From contig VRUN01000010.1 of the NCBI GenBank assembly GCA_019456075.1, forward strand, positions 1 through 38,093: a stretch of 38,093 nt of DNA. Reading direction: 5' to 3'. Of this stretch, positions 1 through 10,197 are shown in pieces. Source of the DNA: Candidatus Methylomirabilota bacterium (lineage in GTDB: Bacteria > Methylomirabilota > Methylomirabilia > Methylomirabilales > CSP1-5). The notes under the pieces were generated by a model, which worked only from the letters and a program-made list of their open reading frames with translations, did no database searches and was not told the DNA's origin. Each line of letters begins with the position of its first letter. Position 1 is the stretch's first letter. Made by a program: the position numbers and the translations under genes.

Positions 1-600
1 CTAGTCTTGCTTCTGCTGGGCGACCTTTAAGCGAGCCAGAGCGGTCTCCGCCTCCCGGGCCTTCCCCAGGAGTCCTGCAATGTCCTCCTTGGGGAACTGT
101 CCCTGTCCCTCGCCACCCCCGTCAAGGAGGGTCTCGAGGCGGCGGGTGAGATCCCCCAGGGGGCGCCGGGTCTCCTGGATGGTATCGGCCAGGGTTTCGA
201 TGGCCCGGTTCACGGCCGTCTCCAACTCCATGAGATCATCTCCCTTGCGTAGCCTGAACCGGGTTGAGAGATCGCCTGCCGCCATCTGATCCACCACCTG
301 GCGGAACCGATAGATTGGGCCAGCAAAGCGGTGGGTGACAAACATGCTTAGGGAACCCGAAACGAGCATGGCAAGAAAGACGGCTGGCCAAATCCGGAAC
401 CCCAGGGCCCGAAGGTCCTGCACGATTGCACTCTTGGCGGCGGGAGAGGCCGAGGAGTAGAGGAGGACATCCATCGGGAGGAAGAGGAAGACGATAATCA
501 GAAAAGCAGAGATCAGGATGGGGACAAGCGAGAGGAAAAAATACTTCCGCTGGATACTGTGGACGTAGAATCGGCGCCGTCGCGTGGGGGGACGACTCAT
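1..600 (-). CDS. HAMP domain-containing membrane protein
   Basis: N-terminal TM segments (YFFLSLVPILISAFLIIVFLFL, VFLAMLVSGSLSMFVTH) followed by HAMP-like RFAGPIYRFRQVVDQMAAGDLSTRFRLRKGDDLMELETAVN; ATG at 600 overlaps the upstream stop (ATGA). Confidence 0.75.
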   Translation of the reverse strand: MSRPPTRRRRFYVHSIQRKYFFLSLVPILISAFLIIVFLFLPMDVLLYSSASPAAKSAIVQDLRALGFRIWPAVFLAMLVSGSLSMFVTHRFAGPIYRFRQVVDQMAAGDLSTRFRLRKGDDLMELETAVNRAIETLADTIQETRRPLGDLTRRLETLLDGGGEGQGQFPKEDIAGLLGKAREAETALARLKVAQQKQD

Positions 601-1370
601 TTCACCCCTCCGGCCAAGAATCCCCACACACCGACACCACCTCTGCGTCCTGGAGTCCCGCCTCCCGCCTGTCCTGCTTCCGCCGCTTCACCCGAATAGC
701 CACTCGTGGGCGGTGCAGGGGGACGACCGGCGTTTAGAGTCATCAAAACTTCCTCATCCGTCAGCTGGGAAAAGGCGCGATAAAAGCTGCCGACCGCAAA
801 GCTCGAGGCGTCGCTGACGTGGAGCGTAACCAACCGGTCTACCGCGGGCTGTACCAGCCCGACCGCGCAATCGGAAGCCACGGGGGAAGCAACGATCACC
901 TGCCGCGGCCCGGCTTTCTTCAGACACTCCACGGCCGCTAGCATTGTGTATCCAGAGGCCAGCCCGTCGTCGGTCAGGATAACCGAGCAACCCGCCACCC
1001 GGGGGAACGGCCGTCCCCCGCGATAGATTTGTTCCCGGCGCTCTGCCTCCCGTAGCACTTCCCCCTTGACGTGCTCGACCTCCCCCGGGCTCGATTGAGT
1101 CCGCTCGAGGAGGTTGTGATTCTGAACCACGGTGCCGTCGAGGGCGACCGCGCCAAAACCCAACTCCGGATTCCACGAAAAGGCCAGTTTCTGCACGACC
1201 ACCACATCCCACGGGCACCGCAACGCCTCTGCGATGCGGGCGGCAATGGGAACCCCACCCCTCGGGATAGCCAGGACTAGAGGGTCCGGGAGGGGTTCCT
1301 GCGCGAGGGCCTGCGCCAGCCGGTGACCGGCATCACTACGATCCCGGAACCGCACGGAATGCCACCTCAC
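597..1370 (-). CDS. phosphoribosyltransferase family protein
   Basis: PRGGVPIAARIAEAL and VILTDDGLASGYTMLAAVECLKKAG PRTase motifs; GTG start at 1370 overlaps the ntrX stop; the 391-aa ORF is an over-extended start. Confidence 0.8.
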   Translation of the reverse strand: MRWHSVRFRDRSDAGHRLAQALAQEPLPDPLVLAIPRGGVPIAARIAEALRCPWDVVVVQKLAFSWNPELGFGAVALDGTVVQNHNLLERTQSSPGEVEHVKGEVLREAERREQIYRGGRPFPRVAGCSVILTDDGLASGYTMLAAVECLKKAGPRQVIVASPVASDCAVGLVQPAVDRLVTLHVSDASSFAVGSFYRAFSQLTDEEVLMTLNAGRPPAPPTSGYSGEAAEAGQAGGGTPGRRGGVGVWGFLAGGVK

Positions 1371-2773
1371 GAATGGGCCTCCCGGTCGGGAGGGTTTCCG
1401 ATACCATAGGCCTTCAACTTCCGGTGGAGGTTTGACCGTTCGATCTTCAGTCGCTCCGCGGTCCGCGTGACGTTCCCCTGATTTTCCTGCAGGTGCATCA
1501 GAATATACTCCCGTTCGAACCGGTTTCGCGCCTCGCGGAGCGACGCGGTCCGCGAAATTTCGGGGACGAATGAAGTCCCCTCTGCCCGGACCGGGCGGGC
1601 CTGCAGCGCGGGGTCCACATGGAAGCGGTGAATAACCTCCCCGGGAACCATGATCACCAAACGCTCGACAACGTTCTTCAGCTCTCGAACGTTCCCCGGC
1701 CAGGGGTGTTGCAAGAACAGTTCCATCGCGTCCGGCGACAGAGTCTTCTCCTTTTTTCCGTACTCCGCACAAAACCCCTTCAGGAAGTGCCTGGCCATGA
1801 GTAGAATATCTTCCCGGCGCTCCCGGAGCGGGGGGACCTCAATGGGGACAACGTTCAGGCGGTAGTAGAGGTCTTCCCGGAATCGACCGGCGCGGGTTTC
1901 CTCCTCCAGATCCTTGTTGGAGGCGGCGATGACCCGCACATCCACCCGGAATACCTCGGTCCCCCCTACCCGTTCAAAGACTTGCTCCTGCAGCACACGG
2001 AGCACTTTGGACTGAGCCTTGAGACTCATGTCGCCCACCTCGTCGAGAAAAATGGTCCCCTCGTCGGCAAGCTCAAATTTTCCCCGGCGAGTGGTGAGGG
2101 CCCCGGTGAAGGCTCCTTTCTCGTGGCCGAACAGTTCACTCTCGATGAGTTCATCGGGGATGGCAGCGCAGTTGACCTCCACAAAGGGCCTCTCCCGCCT
2201 GAGACTTGACCGATGAATGGCCCTGGCGATGAGCTCCTTGCCGGTTCCACTCTCGCCCCGGATTAACACCCGCCCATGACTTGGCGCGACCGACTCGACC
2301 TGCGTCAGGATCCTCCGGATCGCTGGACTTTCGCCGATGATCTCATACTGCCGCTCCAAGTGCTGGCGCAAGGCCCGGTTCTCTTGCAGGAGGCGCTGCT
2401 GCTCCAGGCCGTGCTGGACCGCCAAGAGGGTCCGCTCGATGGTTGGGGGTTTCTCGATGAAGTCGTAGGCCCCCATCTTGATGGCCCGGACCGCCGTCTC
2501 GATGGTTCCGTGCCCGGAGATCATGATCACCGGGGTCTCTGGAACCACCCCCTTCAGGACGTCCAGGGTCTGCAGCCCATCCATCCCGGGCAGCCAGATA
2601 TCCAAAATCACGAGGTCGGGACTCGAGCGCTGAACCTCCGCGAGGGCGTCCTCCCCACTGTGCGCGGTCCGCACGCGATACCCTTCGTCGGTCAAAATAT
2701 CCCCAAGTACCTTCAGGATGTTGGGTTCGTCATCCACGACCAGGATGTTTTCTCGCGGCACGGCCAGCCTCAC
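1367..2773 (-). CDS. ntrX: sigma-54-dependent response regulator, NtrC/NtrX family
   Basis: Receiver ([24 protein letters not shown]), AAA+ ([21 protein letters not shown]), C-terminal Fis-type HTH. Confidence 0.9.
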   Translation of the reverse strand: MRLAVPRENILVVDDEPNILKVLGDILTDEGYRVRTAHSGEDALAEVQRSSPDLVILDIWLPGMDGLQTLDVLKGVVPETPVIMISGHGTIETAVRAIKMGAYDFIEKPPTIERTLLAVQHGLEQQRLLQENRALRQHLERQYEIIGESPAIRRILTQVESVAPSHGRVLIRGESGTGKELIARAIHRSSLRRERPFVEVNCAAIPDELIESELFGHEKGAFTGALTTRRGKFELADEGTIFLDEVGDMSLKAQSKVLRVLQEQVFERVGGTEVFRVDVRVIAASNKDLEEETRAGRFREDLYYRLNVVPIEVPPLRERREDILLMARHFLKGFCAEYGKKEKTLSPDAMELFLQHPWPGNVRELKNVVERLVIMVPGEVIHRFHVDPALQARPVRAEGTSFVPEISRTASLREARNRFEREYILMHLQENQGNVTRTAERLKIERSNLHRKLKAYGIGNPPDREAHS

Positions 2774-5013
2774 ACCACCTCAGCCGCCACCGGCAGGGCG
2801 GGAAACTCGATGATCATCCGGGTGCCTCTCGGGTGATTCTCCTCCACCCGAATCGTTCCATTATGTTCAGTGACGATTCGGTACACGATGGCAAGACCCA
2901 GTCCGGTCCCGGACTTCTTGGTGGAGAAGTATGGGAGAAAGAGACGCGCCCGGTCCTCTAGCGGAATGCCAGGACCAGTGTCGGTCACCTCCAGACGAAC
3001 CTTTCCCTCCTCCGCGAGATACCGCGTCACTAGGCAGATCTCCCCGGCCTCCCCTCCCTCTCCCACCGCCGTGACCGCATTGTCCACCAAATTGACCAGG
3101 GCCCGCTTCATATGATCCGGGTCGAGATTAACAAGAGGCACCTGAGGATCGAGAACGGTGGTCAGCTGGGTGTGTCGAGTGACTCCCGAGTAGAGATTCG
3201 TGACCTGCTTGATCAACGTGTGGAGATCTCCCGGGCGAGGGGAAGAGGTGGGCATTCGGGCATAGCGGGAGAATTCATCTACTAAGGCCTTCAGCGCGTC
3301 CACTTCATGAATGATGGTCTGGGTACACTGGTCAAAGACCCCCGAGAAATCGGTGGACTGTTCGGCGAACTTCTTCCGCAGACGCTGGGTGGAGAGCTTG
3401 ATAGGGGTCAACGGGTTCTTGATTTCATGAGCGATTCGCCGGGCGACCTCACCCCACGCCATGGCCTGCTGGGCGCGGATCAGCTGCGTAATGTCATCAA
3501 AGACTACCACCAACCCGAGGTACTGTCCTCCCCGATCCCTGAGGCTCGAAACATTGACCACGAACGTGGCCCCCCGACCGGGGACGGACAGGGGCACCTG
3601 CTCATTGACCGTGCCTCGTCCCTCCTGGACCATGCGGTCCATTAGACGGCAGAGCGGGGTCAACGGTTCGGCGGCGAAAACGGTGCGATAGTGCCGTTGG
3701 AGCGCCTCGGTTGGCTCGAGGGCTAGCATCCGAGATGCTGCGCGGTTCAAAGTATTCACCCGTCCCGCCGTGTCCAATGAAAAGACACCCGCCCCGATGC
3801 TTTCCAGGGTCGTTTCCATGTACGCCCGGATCTGGTTCAGCTCGACGTTGGTTCGCTGCAAATCCCGGTTCGTATCCGTGAGCTCCACCTCGCTTCGGCG
3901 CAGGTCCTGGGTCATCCGATTAAAGGAGTCTACCAGGATTCCAATCTCATCATCCGCCTCCACCTGCACGCGATAATCGAGGTCTCCAGCCGCCACGGCC
4001 CGTGTCCCCTCGGCGAGCTTTTGAATGGGGACGGTGATTCGACGAGCCATGTGCACGCCGACCCATACGGCAGCGAAGATAATCACCAACGTGACCATCA
4101 GAAAGAGCATAACGTAGATGCCCTTTATCGGGTTCTTGAGCAGCTTCAGCTGCTTATACTCTTGGATCCCCCTAGTGATGTCGGTGATCTTCCGGCCCAT
4201 CCCCCCGGGGATGAGATACCCCACCGCGGCCGCTCCAATGATCTCGTCCTTTTGTGACGGGAGAACGATCGGCACGACACCCTGAACAAGATCCCCTGTC
4301 CCGGTCGGCCGGATCAGAGACTGCTCCCGGCCATTCAAGGCCCGCCGGACGTAGCGGGAGGATACCGTAAACGCCTCACCGCCGGTCATCTGCTCTCCCC
4401 GAAACTGCAGCCGCTCGCGGCCCCTGCGGTCAAAAATCTGGAGAACGGCCAGCCGGAATTCCTGGACCTTCTCCTTCGCAACCCGATTGAGGTAGGGCTC
4501 GTTCGCGTCCAGGAGACCTTCGGCGGCGATGCGCCGCGCGATCTGCCTCGCCGAACCGAGGGCCCGGTCGTGGACGCCCTGATAATAGGTTTCTGCCACT
4601 TCGAGGGAGCGTTCGAGCGATTCCTCCACCTGGATGTTAAACCAACCGTCCACACTGGTGGTGATAAGGTTGGAGGCCACCAGGAACAGCAGGGCCGCAG
4701 GAAGCAGCGCGAGGCTCAAGAAAGTCACCACCAACTTCACCCGGAACTTGGACCCCAAGAGGTTGTCCCGGCGCTCCAGATAAATCTTGAACAGATGCCG
4801 AAAGAGCAGGAGGATGAGGAGGATCAGGAGGATCAGGTTCACATTGACCAGGGCGAAGATCAGGATATTGCTCGGAATGGGGGAGGGAAACCGGAGATGC
4901 TGGATCAGGACTTGGACCCCGGTGAGCACCAGGACGAGCCCACCCACCCCGGCAATGATCAGCCGCGTCCGCCGCCGCTGCTGGTCCATCTCGTTGTCGC
5001 GATTCGGCTCCAT
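2770..5013 (-). CDS. ntrY: NtrY-like sensor histidine kinase
   Basis: TM region, HAMP, PAS, HisKA (RRIAHEIKNPLTPI), HATPase (DTGPGIPLEDRARLFLPYFSTKKSGTGLGLAIV). Confidence 0.9.
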   Translation of the reverse strand: MEPNRDNEMDQQRRRTRLIIAGVGGLVLVLTGVQVLIQHLRFPSPIPSNILIFALVNVNLILLILLILLLFRHLFKIYLERRDNLLGSKFRVKLVVTFLSLALLPAALLFLVASNLITTSVDGWFNIQVEESLERSLEVAETYYQGVHDRALGSARQIARRIAAEGLLDANEPYLNRVAKEKVQEFRLAVLQIFDRRGRERLQFRGEQMTGGEAFTVSSRYVRRALNGREQSLIRPTGTGDLVQGVVPIVLPSQKDEIIGAAAVGYLIPGGMGRKITDITRGIQEYKQLKLLKNPIKGIYVMLFLMVTLVIIFAAVWVGVHMARRITVPIQKLAEGTRAVAAGDLDYRVQVEADDEIGILVDSFNRMTQDLRRSEVELTDTNRDLQRTNVELNQIRAYMETTLESIGAGVFSLDTAGRVNTLNRAASRMLALEPTEALQRHYRTVFAAEPLTPLCRLMDRMVQEGRGTVNEQVPLSVPGRGATFVVNVSSLRDRGGQYLGLVVVFDDITQLIRAQQAMAWGEVARRIAHEIKNPLTPIKLSTQRLRKKFAEQSTDFSGVFDQCTQTIIHEVDALKALVDEFSRYARMPTSSPRPGDLHTLIKQVTNLYSGVTRHTQLTTVLDPQVPLVNLDPDHMKRALVNLVDNAVTAVGEGGEAGEICLVTRYLAEEGKVRLEVTDTGPGIPLEDRARLFLPYFSTKKSGTGLGLAIVYRIVTEHNGTIRVEENHPRGTRMIIEFPALPVAAEVV

Positions 5014-5095
5014 CCGTGTCTATCCTCGGTCCCTCCGACCCTCCCGACACAAAAAACAGGGAAGCCCCGGGGGGATCCACACACAGTGGAAGCTA

Positions 5096-5125
5096 ACTAT
5101 AGCCAAAACCGGAACGCTCTGACAA
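5096..5125 (-). promoter_or_regulatory. putative sigma70 promoter for ntrYX
   Basis: Minus strand TTGTCA - 18 nt - TATAGT upstream of ntrY. Confidence 0.45.
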
Positions 5126-5139
5126 GGACAAACGGGGCC

Positions 5140-6060
5140 TTATACGGCAGGGGAGCCGAGGGGTTTCGCCGAGGCAGGCACGGGGAACGAGAGGGGTTCA
5201 GGGGCCGCTACGACACATCGGGAGACCTGGTCCGATTCGAGGTGGCGCTGAATTTCCCTCACCAGGGTGGTGTGGAGAAGATGACCTGCCCCTTTCGCCA
5301 CGACGGTCCCCTGCAGCGGCCGCCCCAAGAGGTACAGATCACCAATGAGATCCAATACCTTGTGCCGAATCAGCTCGTCTCCGAAGCGGAGGTCATTGAG
5401 GGGCCCCTCGTCGCCGATGACCACCGTATTCTCCAGGGAGCCGCCAAGGGCGAGGCCCCGGCGCCAGAGGTACTCGACATCCCGGAGAAAGCCGTAGGTC
5501 CGAGAGGGGGCGATCTTCCGTATAAAGGTGCGCCGAGAGATGAGGAGCTCGATCGACTGCTCAGGAAAGCGAGGATGGTCAAAGCCCATGGAATAATGGA
5601 TCCGAAATCGTTTGGAGGGGAGAATCTGGATGCTCCGATTCCCCATTTCGATGACAAGAGGCTTGGTGACCACGATGTAGGTCTTCGGGACGTAATGCCT
5701 CCGGATCCCCGCCTGGAGGAGGAGGTCGACGAAGGGAGCGGCACTCCCATCCATGACAGGAACCTCGGGCCCCGAAATCTCCACCATGAGGTTGTCGATT
5801 CCGAGGCCCGCGAGAGCAGCCAGCAGGTGCTCTACGGTCTTTACCTCGACCCCCGCCTTCCCAAGGGTCGTGGCGTAGTGGACATCCAGGATGTTTTCGG
5901 GACGGGCCTGGACGACCGGCGTATCAGGAAGGTCCATCCTCCGGAAGATGATCCCTGTGTCCGGGGGCGAGGGGCAGAGGTTCATGGAGACTTCCTGCCC
6001 GGAATGGAGCCCGATGCCAGAGCAGGTGATCGGTCTCCCTATCGTTTTCTGCCGGCCCAC
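5140..6060 (-). CDS. lpxC: UDP-3-O-acyl-N-acetylglucosamine deacetylase
   Basis: ITCSGIGLHSG, VKTVEHLLAALAGLGIDN, LRFGDELIRHKVLDLIGDL. Confidence 0.96.
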   Translation of the reverse strand: MGRQKTIGRPITCSGIGLHSGQEVSMNLCPSPPDTGIIFRRMDLPDTPVVQARPENILDVHYATTLGKAGVEVKTVEHLLAALAGLGIDNLMVEISGPEVPVMDGSAAPFVDLLLQAGIRRHYVPKTYIVVTKPLVIEMGNRSIQILPSKRFRIHYSMGFDHPRFPEQSIELLISRRTFIRKIAPSRTYGFLRDVEYLWRRGLALGGSLENTVVIGDEGPLNDLRFGDELIRHKVLDLIGDLYLLGRPLQGTVVAKGAGHLLHTTLVREIQRHLESDQVSRCVVAAPEPLSFPVPASAKPLGSPAV

Positions 6061-6284
6061 GTCTTCTCCCTTCTCACCTCAGGTTCAAAGACGGAATCGC
6101 CGCCCCATCGGGAAATAGAACGTCACTGCAAGCCCTATACCAATGGGGCGGAACGGGCCTCGTCCGAGAATAAACCTTCAATTTCAACAAGTTGTGAATT
6201 GGTAACCAAGAGCGGTCTTGAACCCCTGTGTTTTTTTTGCAACTCTACACACTCCATTTGTTGAAACAAGACCACAAAAGACTG

Positions 6285-6746
6285 TTAGTCCACCTCCTGG
6301 GCCTTCTTGAGGATCCGAGCCAAGACCTCACGGCACTCCAGATCCTGAACGGGTCGAAGGATCTCCTGGTGATGCATCTGCATCTCAGGTGGGGGACGGT
6401 CGCTTCTCCTCCGAGAGGTGCGTTCAGGCCGAGCAGCGGGAAAGGAGAGTGTGCCGAGGGTGAAGAAGATGTCCAGGACCTTCTGGGAGCCCACGTGCGA
6501 CTCCAGGCGTGCAAGGATGGTAGGCTTCAACATCGTGAGCTGCTGGAGCCAGACCGCATCCACGACTGTCACCTGGAGACGGCCGTTCCTGAGCAGGCCG
6601 GGCTCGCTCCGACGAGCCACCTCTTCTCCCACGACTTCTGCCCAGACGCGGTGAACGATAATATGCACCAAGCCGGCACCCAGCCCAAGCCGTTCCAGGG
6701 TCACCTCCACGGCCTTCCCGAAAGGGGTAAAGCCCGAGTGACTCAC
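6285..6746 (-). CDS. DUF721 / DciA-like protein
   Basis: Small protein with VWAEVVGEEVARRSEPGLLRNGRLQVTVVDAVWLQQLTMLKPTILARL, typical of DUF721. Confidence 0.75.
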   Translation of the reverse strand: MSHSGFTPFGKAVEVTLERLGLGAGLVHIIVHRVWAEVVGEEVARRSEPGLLRNGRLQVTVVDAVWLQQLTMLKPTILARLESHVGSQKVLDIFFTLGTLSFPAARPERTSRRRSDRPPPEMQMHHQEILRPVQDLECREVLARILKKAQEVD

Positions 6747-7369
6747 CCTTCCTCCTTCCCCTGAGCGGTCGCGTTCCCCTTCTGCCGTTCGCTCAGGACG
6801 GCCTCGATCGCCCGATTGGCTAGGAGATCGGCCCGAGTATTCATTCCCCGGCGGACATGGTCAATCTCGAATGCATCGAAAGACCGGAGGAGATTCTGGA
6901 CCTGATCATAGAACTGTCGCAACCGAGGATTCTTGACTCGGTATTCCCCCCGGATCTGGCGTACGAGGAGTTCCGAATCGGAGAAGACATTCACGGCCGC
7001 ATAGCCCAACTCTTTGGCCTTCCGGAGTCCAAAGAGGAGTGCTTCGTATTCCGCCACGTTGTTTGTCGCCTTCCCGATGTAGGCCAGATGCTCCTCCCGA
7101 ATAGAACCGGCTTCATCCCAGAGGACCACGCCGATCCCCGCCGGGCCCGGGTTCCCTCGAGCAGCCCCATCAATGTGGAGGATGAGCGATCGTGTAGCCG
7201 GGTGACGAGACCGGCGAGAAGTGGCCATCTGCTGGACCAGGTGGGAGGCTTCCTCCAGGGCCATCCTCAGGGTGGCAGGAGAAAGACCTGGGAGCTCGCC
7301 GCTCACGACGGTGAGGGCCTTGGTGCGGGCCATCGCCTCAAGGATATCGGCGAGCCGGCGCGGATCCAC
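6743..7369 (-). CDS. ribonuclease HI family (reverse transcriptase-like) protein
   Basis: LHIDGAARGNPGPAGIGVVLWDE, NNVAEYEALLFGLRKAKELG, VFSDSELLVRQI; GTG start at 7369 chosen because it overlaps the upstream stop. Confidence 0.88.
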   Translation of the reverse strand: MDPRRLADILEAMARTKALTVVSGELPGLSPATLRMALEEASHLVQQMATSRRSRHPATRSLILHIDGAARGNPGPAGIGVVLWDEAGSIREEHLAYIGKATNNVAEYEALLFGLRKAKELGYAAVNVFSDSELLVRQIRGEYRVKNPRLRQFYDQVQNLLRSFDAFEIDHVRRGMNTRADLLANRAIEAVLSERQKGNATAQGKEEG

Positions 7370-7370
7370 C

Positions 7371-8102
7371 TTATCCTTTCCAGTAGAGGATCCGATGACA
7401 GTTCGCGCAGCTGAGGAGGACGTCCCCTCTCCGAAGCTCATTATAGGTCTGGGGAGTGAGGGAAACGTAACAGCCGAGGCAGGAGCCGTCCCGCACCGGA
7501 ACCGCCGCGACGCCGCCCCGGCTGCGTAGCAGACGCTGATAGGTCTGAAGAAGTCCCTGCTCCACGCGGCTCGCCTGGCGGTCACGCTCTTCCTGAAGGC
7601 GACTCAGCTCTCCCTGGAGATGCCTGAGCTCTCCTTCCATGGCGGTCCGTTGCTCCCCACACGTCTTTTCCCGCTCCTGAAAAAGAGCGTCCTCATTCCG
7701 GACCGCTCCTTGCGCCCCCTCGATTTGATCAAAGAGTTCGAGGATCTCGTCCTCAAGCTTCGAGCGGCGATCCTTCAGCCCCCCGATCTCTTTCAGAACC
7801 GCGGTATACTCCTGATTCGTTTTGATCTCGAAGAGACGTCCTTGCCGTTTCCGTTGCTCCGCCGTGATTTCCTCCAAGTCCATCTCTTTCCGCCGACGGA
7901 GCTGTTCGAGACTGGCGAAGTGCTCACGAGCCTGCTCCAACGTCCTCCGGGAGTTGATCAATTCTTGCTCGAGGTCGGCGATCCCCCGCGGGATCTCTTG
8001 GACCTCTCTCTGGATCTTGCCGATCTCCAGATCGAGATTCTGCAAATCGACTACCTGAGCCAGATCCTCCCGCACGTCCCTCCTCGGCTCAATTGAGTTC
8101 AC
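7371..8102 (-). CDS. coiled-coil zinc-ribbon protein (C4-type zinc ribbon family)
   Basis: Long coiled coil then CLGCYVSLTPQTYNELRRGDVLLSCANCHRILYW; start uncertain (GTG at 8102 or a downstream GTG after an AGGAGG). Confidence 0.85.
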   Translation of the reverse strand: MNSIEPRRDVREDLAQVVDLQNLDLEIGKIQREVQEIPRGIADLEQELINSRRTLEQAREHFASLEQLRRRKEMDLEEITAEQRKRQGRLFEIKTNQEYTAVLKEIGGLKDRRSKLEDEILELFDQIEGAQGAVRNEDALFQEREKTCGEQRTAMEGELRHLQGELSRLQEERDRQASRVEQGLLQTYQRLLRSRGGVAAVPVRDGSCLGCYVSLTPQTYNELRRGDVLLSCANCHRILYWKG

Positions 8103-8103
8103 C

Positions 8104-8220
8104 GTTCACGGTTCACAGTTCACATTAGTGGTTCAGGGTTCAGAGTCCACGGTTCAGAGTTCCATTTCAGAAATCACAAGAAGACCTCATGCCGTGAACC
8201 GTGAACGGTCAATTGTGAAC
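8104..8220 (-). repeat. heptanucleotide repeat element A1 (hairpin)
   Basis: Plus strand GTTCACG GTTCACA GTTCACA (6-nt slip) GTTCAGG GTTCAGA GTCCACG GTTCAGA GTTCCAT, then inverted CGTGAAC CGTGAAC GGTCAAT TGTGAAC; 8101-8116 and 8194-8209 are a perfect 16-bp inverted repeat. Confidence 0.9.
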
Positions 8221-8225
8221 TGATC

Positions 8226-8301
8226 TGGTGGGCCCACCTGGATTCGAACCAGGGACCGTCCGGTTATGAGCCGGTGGCTCTGACCGCTGAGCTATGGGCC
8301 C
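8226..8301 (-). tRNA. tRNA with CAT anticodon, probably tRNA-Ile2 (lysidine-modified)
   Basis: Minus strand GGGCCCATAGCTCAGCGGTCAGAGCCACCGGCTCATAACCGGACGGTCCCTGGTTCGAATCCAGGTGGGCCCA+CCA; full cloverleaf, anticodon loop CTCATAA, encoded CCA; C4-G69, C5-G68 pairs as in TilS substrates. Confidence 0.93.
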
Positions 8302-8306
8302 GTCCT

Positions 8307-8395
8307 GGTTCACGGTTCTCTGTTCACCGTTCACAGAGAATACTCAGCGGATCTCCAGCCGTGAATCGTGAACCGTGAACCGTGAACTGCGAACC
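8307..8395 (-). repeat. heptanucleotide repeat element A2 (hairpin)
   Basis: GGTTCAC GGTTCTC TGTTCAC CGTTCAC - 25 nt - CGTGAAT CGTGAAC CGTGAAC CGTGAAC TGCGAAC. Confidence 0.92.
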
Positions 8396-8409
8396 AGCCC
8401 CCCTGGGGC

Positions 8410-10179
8410 TTAGGATTCCACGAAGCTTCGGAGCTTCCGGCCTCGGGTGGGATGGCGAAGCTTACGCAACGCCTTGGCCTCAATCTGCCGGATCCGCTCC
8501 CTGGTCACGTCGAATTGCTGCCCCACCTCCTCCAGCGTATGATCCACGCCGTCGCCGATCCCGAAACGGAGACGCAGCACCCTTTTCTCCCGCTCGGTCA
8601 GAGTGCTCAGAACCTCATCGGTCTGGCTCCCGAGGTTCACCCCGATGAACGCACCAAGAGGGGAAATCGCCCCCTTGTCCTCAATGAAGTCACCGAGGTG
8701 CGAATCTTCCTCCTCCCCAATGGGAGTCTCCAAGGAGATAGGCTCTTGAGCGATCTTCAGGACTTTCCGGACCTTGTCCACGGGGAGGTCGATCTTCTGG
8801 CCGATCTCCTCCGGGCTGGGTTCCCGACCGAACTCCTGTACCAATTGGCGGGAAGCGCGGATCAACTTATTGATGGTCTCGATCATATGAACCGGGATCC
8901 GGATGGTCCTGGCCTGGTCCGCGATGGCTCGGGTGATAGCCTGACGGATCCACCAGGTGGCATATGTGGAGAATTTATAGCCTCGCTGGTATTCGAACTT
9001 CTCCACGGCCCGCATGAGCCCGATGTTGCCTTCCTGAATCAGATCCAAAAACTGGAGTCCCCGGTTCGTGTACTTCTTCGCAATGGAGATGACCAAGCGG
9101 AGGTTAGCCTCCACCATCTCCCGTTTCGCATTCAACGCCTTCCGCTCCCCCCGGCTGATGGCCTGAAGCAGCGCGTGCATCTCGGTGGAGCTGGTGCCGG
9201 CCTCTTGCTCGACCCGCTGGATCTTCCTGATAATGACCTGGATCTGCCGCGCAAGCTCTTCCAACTTTTCTCGAGGGAACTTCGTCCGCCGGACCAGGGT
9301 CCGCATAGAGACGCCGTTGCCCATGGCGCTCTCACGGAGCACCTTGAAGTTGGGAGCACTCAAGCGCGCGGAACGCCTGAGCTCTTTCATCTCTAGCTCG
9401 GCCCTCCCGATCCGCTCTAAGATGCTCCGCATGCGGGCGACGATCCGTTCGGTGACGCGCTGGTTCAGGTTGAGTTGCCGGAGGCGCTCGGCTTGGTGGC
9501 TCCTTCTCTCTTGGTTTTCTTGGCGCAGGCGGTCCGCCCGCTTTGCGTTCCCTTGATGCTCAGCCCGCTCGAGCCGCTTGGTCAGGTCCTCGATCTTCTC
9601 CTGATCCTGCCGCAGGCCCTTGAGGGATGGCGCAAGCCCTGCAACCAGCTCCCGCTCCTTCTGTTCCGAGACCTCGTCAAAATCGTTGAGGGTGACGAGA
9701 TCGGCCACTCGAAGCCTCCCCTGGAGCAGACGTTCCCCCAAGAAGGTCACCTCACGGACGGCGATCCCTGCCCGGCAGACCGCCTCGGTGACCTCACGGC
9801 GCCCGTCTTCGATCCGCTTGGCGATCCCGATCTCCCCCTCCCGGGAGAGGAGCGGAGTCTTTCCCATCTCCCGAAGGTACATCCGGACCGGGTCATCGGT
9901 GCGACTCACCGGCGCGGGGGACAGGTCCACCTCCACCTCCGACCCACCCGACGGGGACTTCGCCACCTTCTTTTTCGCCCCGGGTCCTCCCGCCTCGCGG
10001 GGGGCATCGATCACCTCGATGTTCATTTCCTCCAAGAGACCGAGGATCCGATCAATCTGCTCGGCCGAGGTGATATCCTCAGGGAGACTGGTGTTGATTT
10101 CCTCGGTAGTCAGGTATCCCTTTTTCTTCCCCAGGGCCGTGAGAACCTTGAGCGCCTCGATTCTCCCCTCGTCTGTCAT
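8410..10179 (-). CDS. rpoD: RNA polymerase primary sigma factor
   Basis: [64 protein letters not shown]-terminal [22 protein letters not shown]. Confidence 0.97.
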   Translation of the reverse strand: MTDEGRIEALKVLTALGKKKGYLTTEEINTSLPEDITSAEQIDRILGLLEEMNIEVIDAPREAGGPGAKKKVAKSPSGGSEVEVDLSPAPVSRTDDPVRMYLREMGKTPLLSREGEIGIAKRIEDGRREVTEAVCRAGIAVREVTFLGERLLQGRLRVADLVTLNDFDEVSEQKERELVAGLAPSLKGLRQDQEKIEDLTKRLERAEHQGNAKRADRLRQENQERRSHQAERLRQLNLNQRVTERIVARMRSILERIGRAELEMKELRRSARLSAPNFKVLRESAMGNGVSMRTLVRRTKFPREKLEELARQIQVIIRKIQRVEQEAGTSSTEMHALLQAISRGERKALNAKREMVEANLRLVISIAKKYTNRGLQFLDLIQEGNIGLMRAVEKFEYQRGYKFSTYATWWIRQAITRAIADQARTIRIPVHMIETINKLIRASRQLVQEFGREPSPEEIGQKIDLPVDKVRKVLKIAQEPISLETPIGEEEDSHLGDFIEDKGAISPLGAFIGVNLGSQTDEVLSTLTEREKRVLRLRFGIGDGVDHTLEEVGQQFDVTRERIRQIEAKALRKLRHPTRGRKLRSFVES

Positions 10180-10197
10180 GCTGCCACTTCCTCCTTC

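Noticed and set aside
4570-6264. 564-aa plus-strand ORF antisense to ntrY and lpxC
   Set aside because: No recognisable domain; the opposite strand encodes conserved lpxC and ntrY.
8104-8395. Possible CRISPR array
   Set aside because: Units are 7 nt, tandem without spacers, imperfect and arranged as inverted arms; no 23-40 nt direct repeats and no cas genes.
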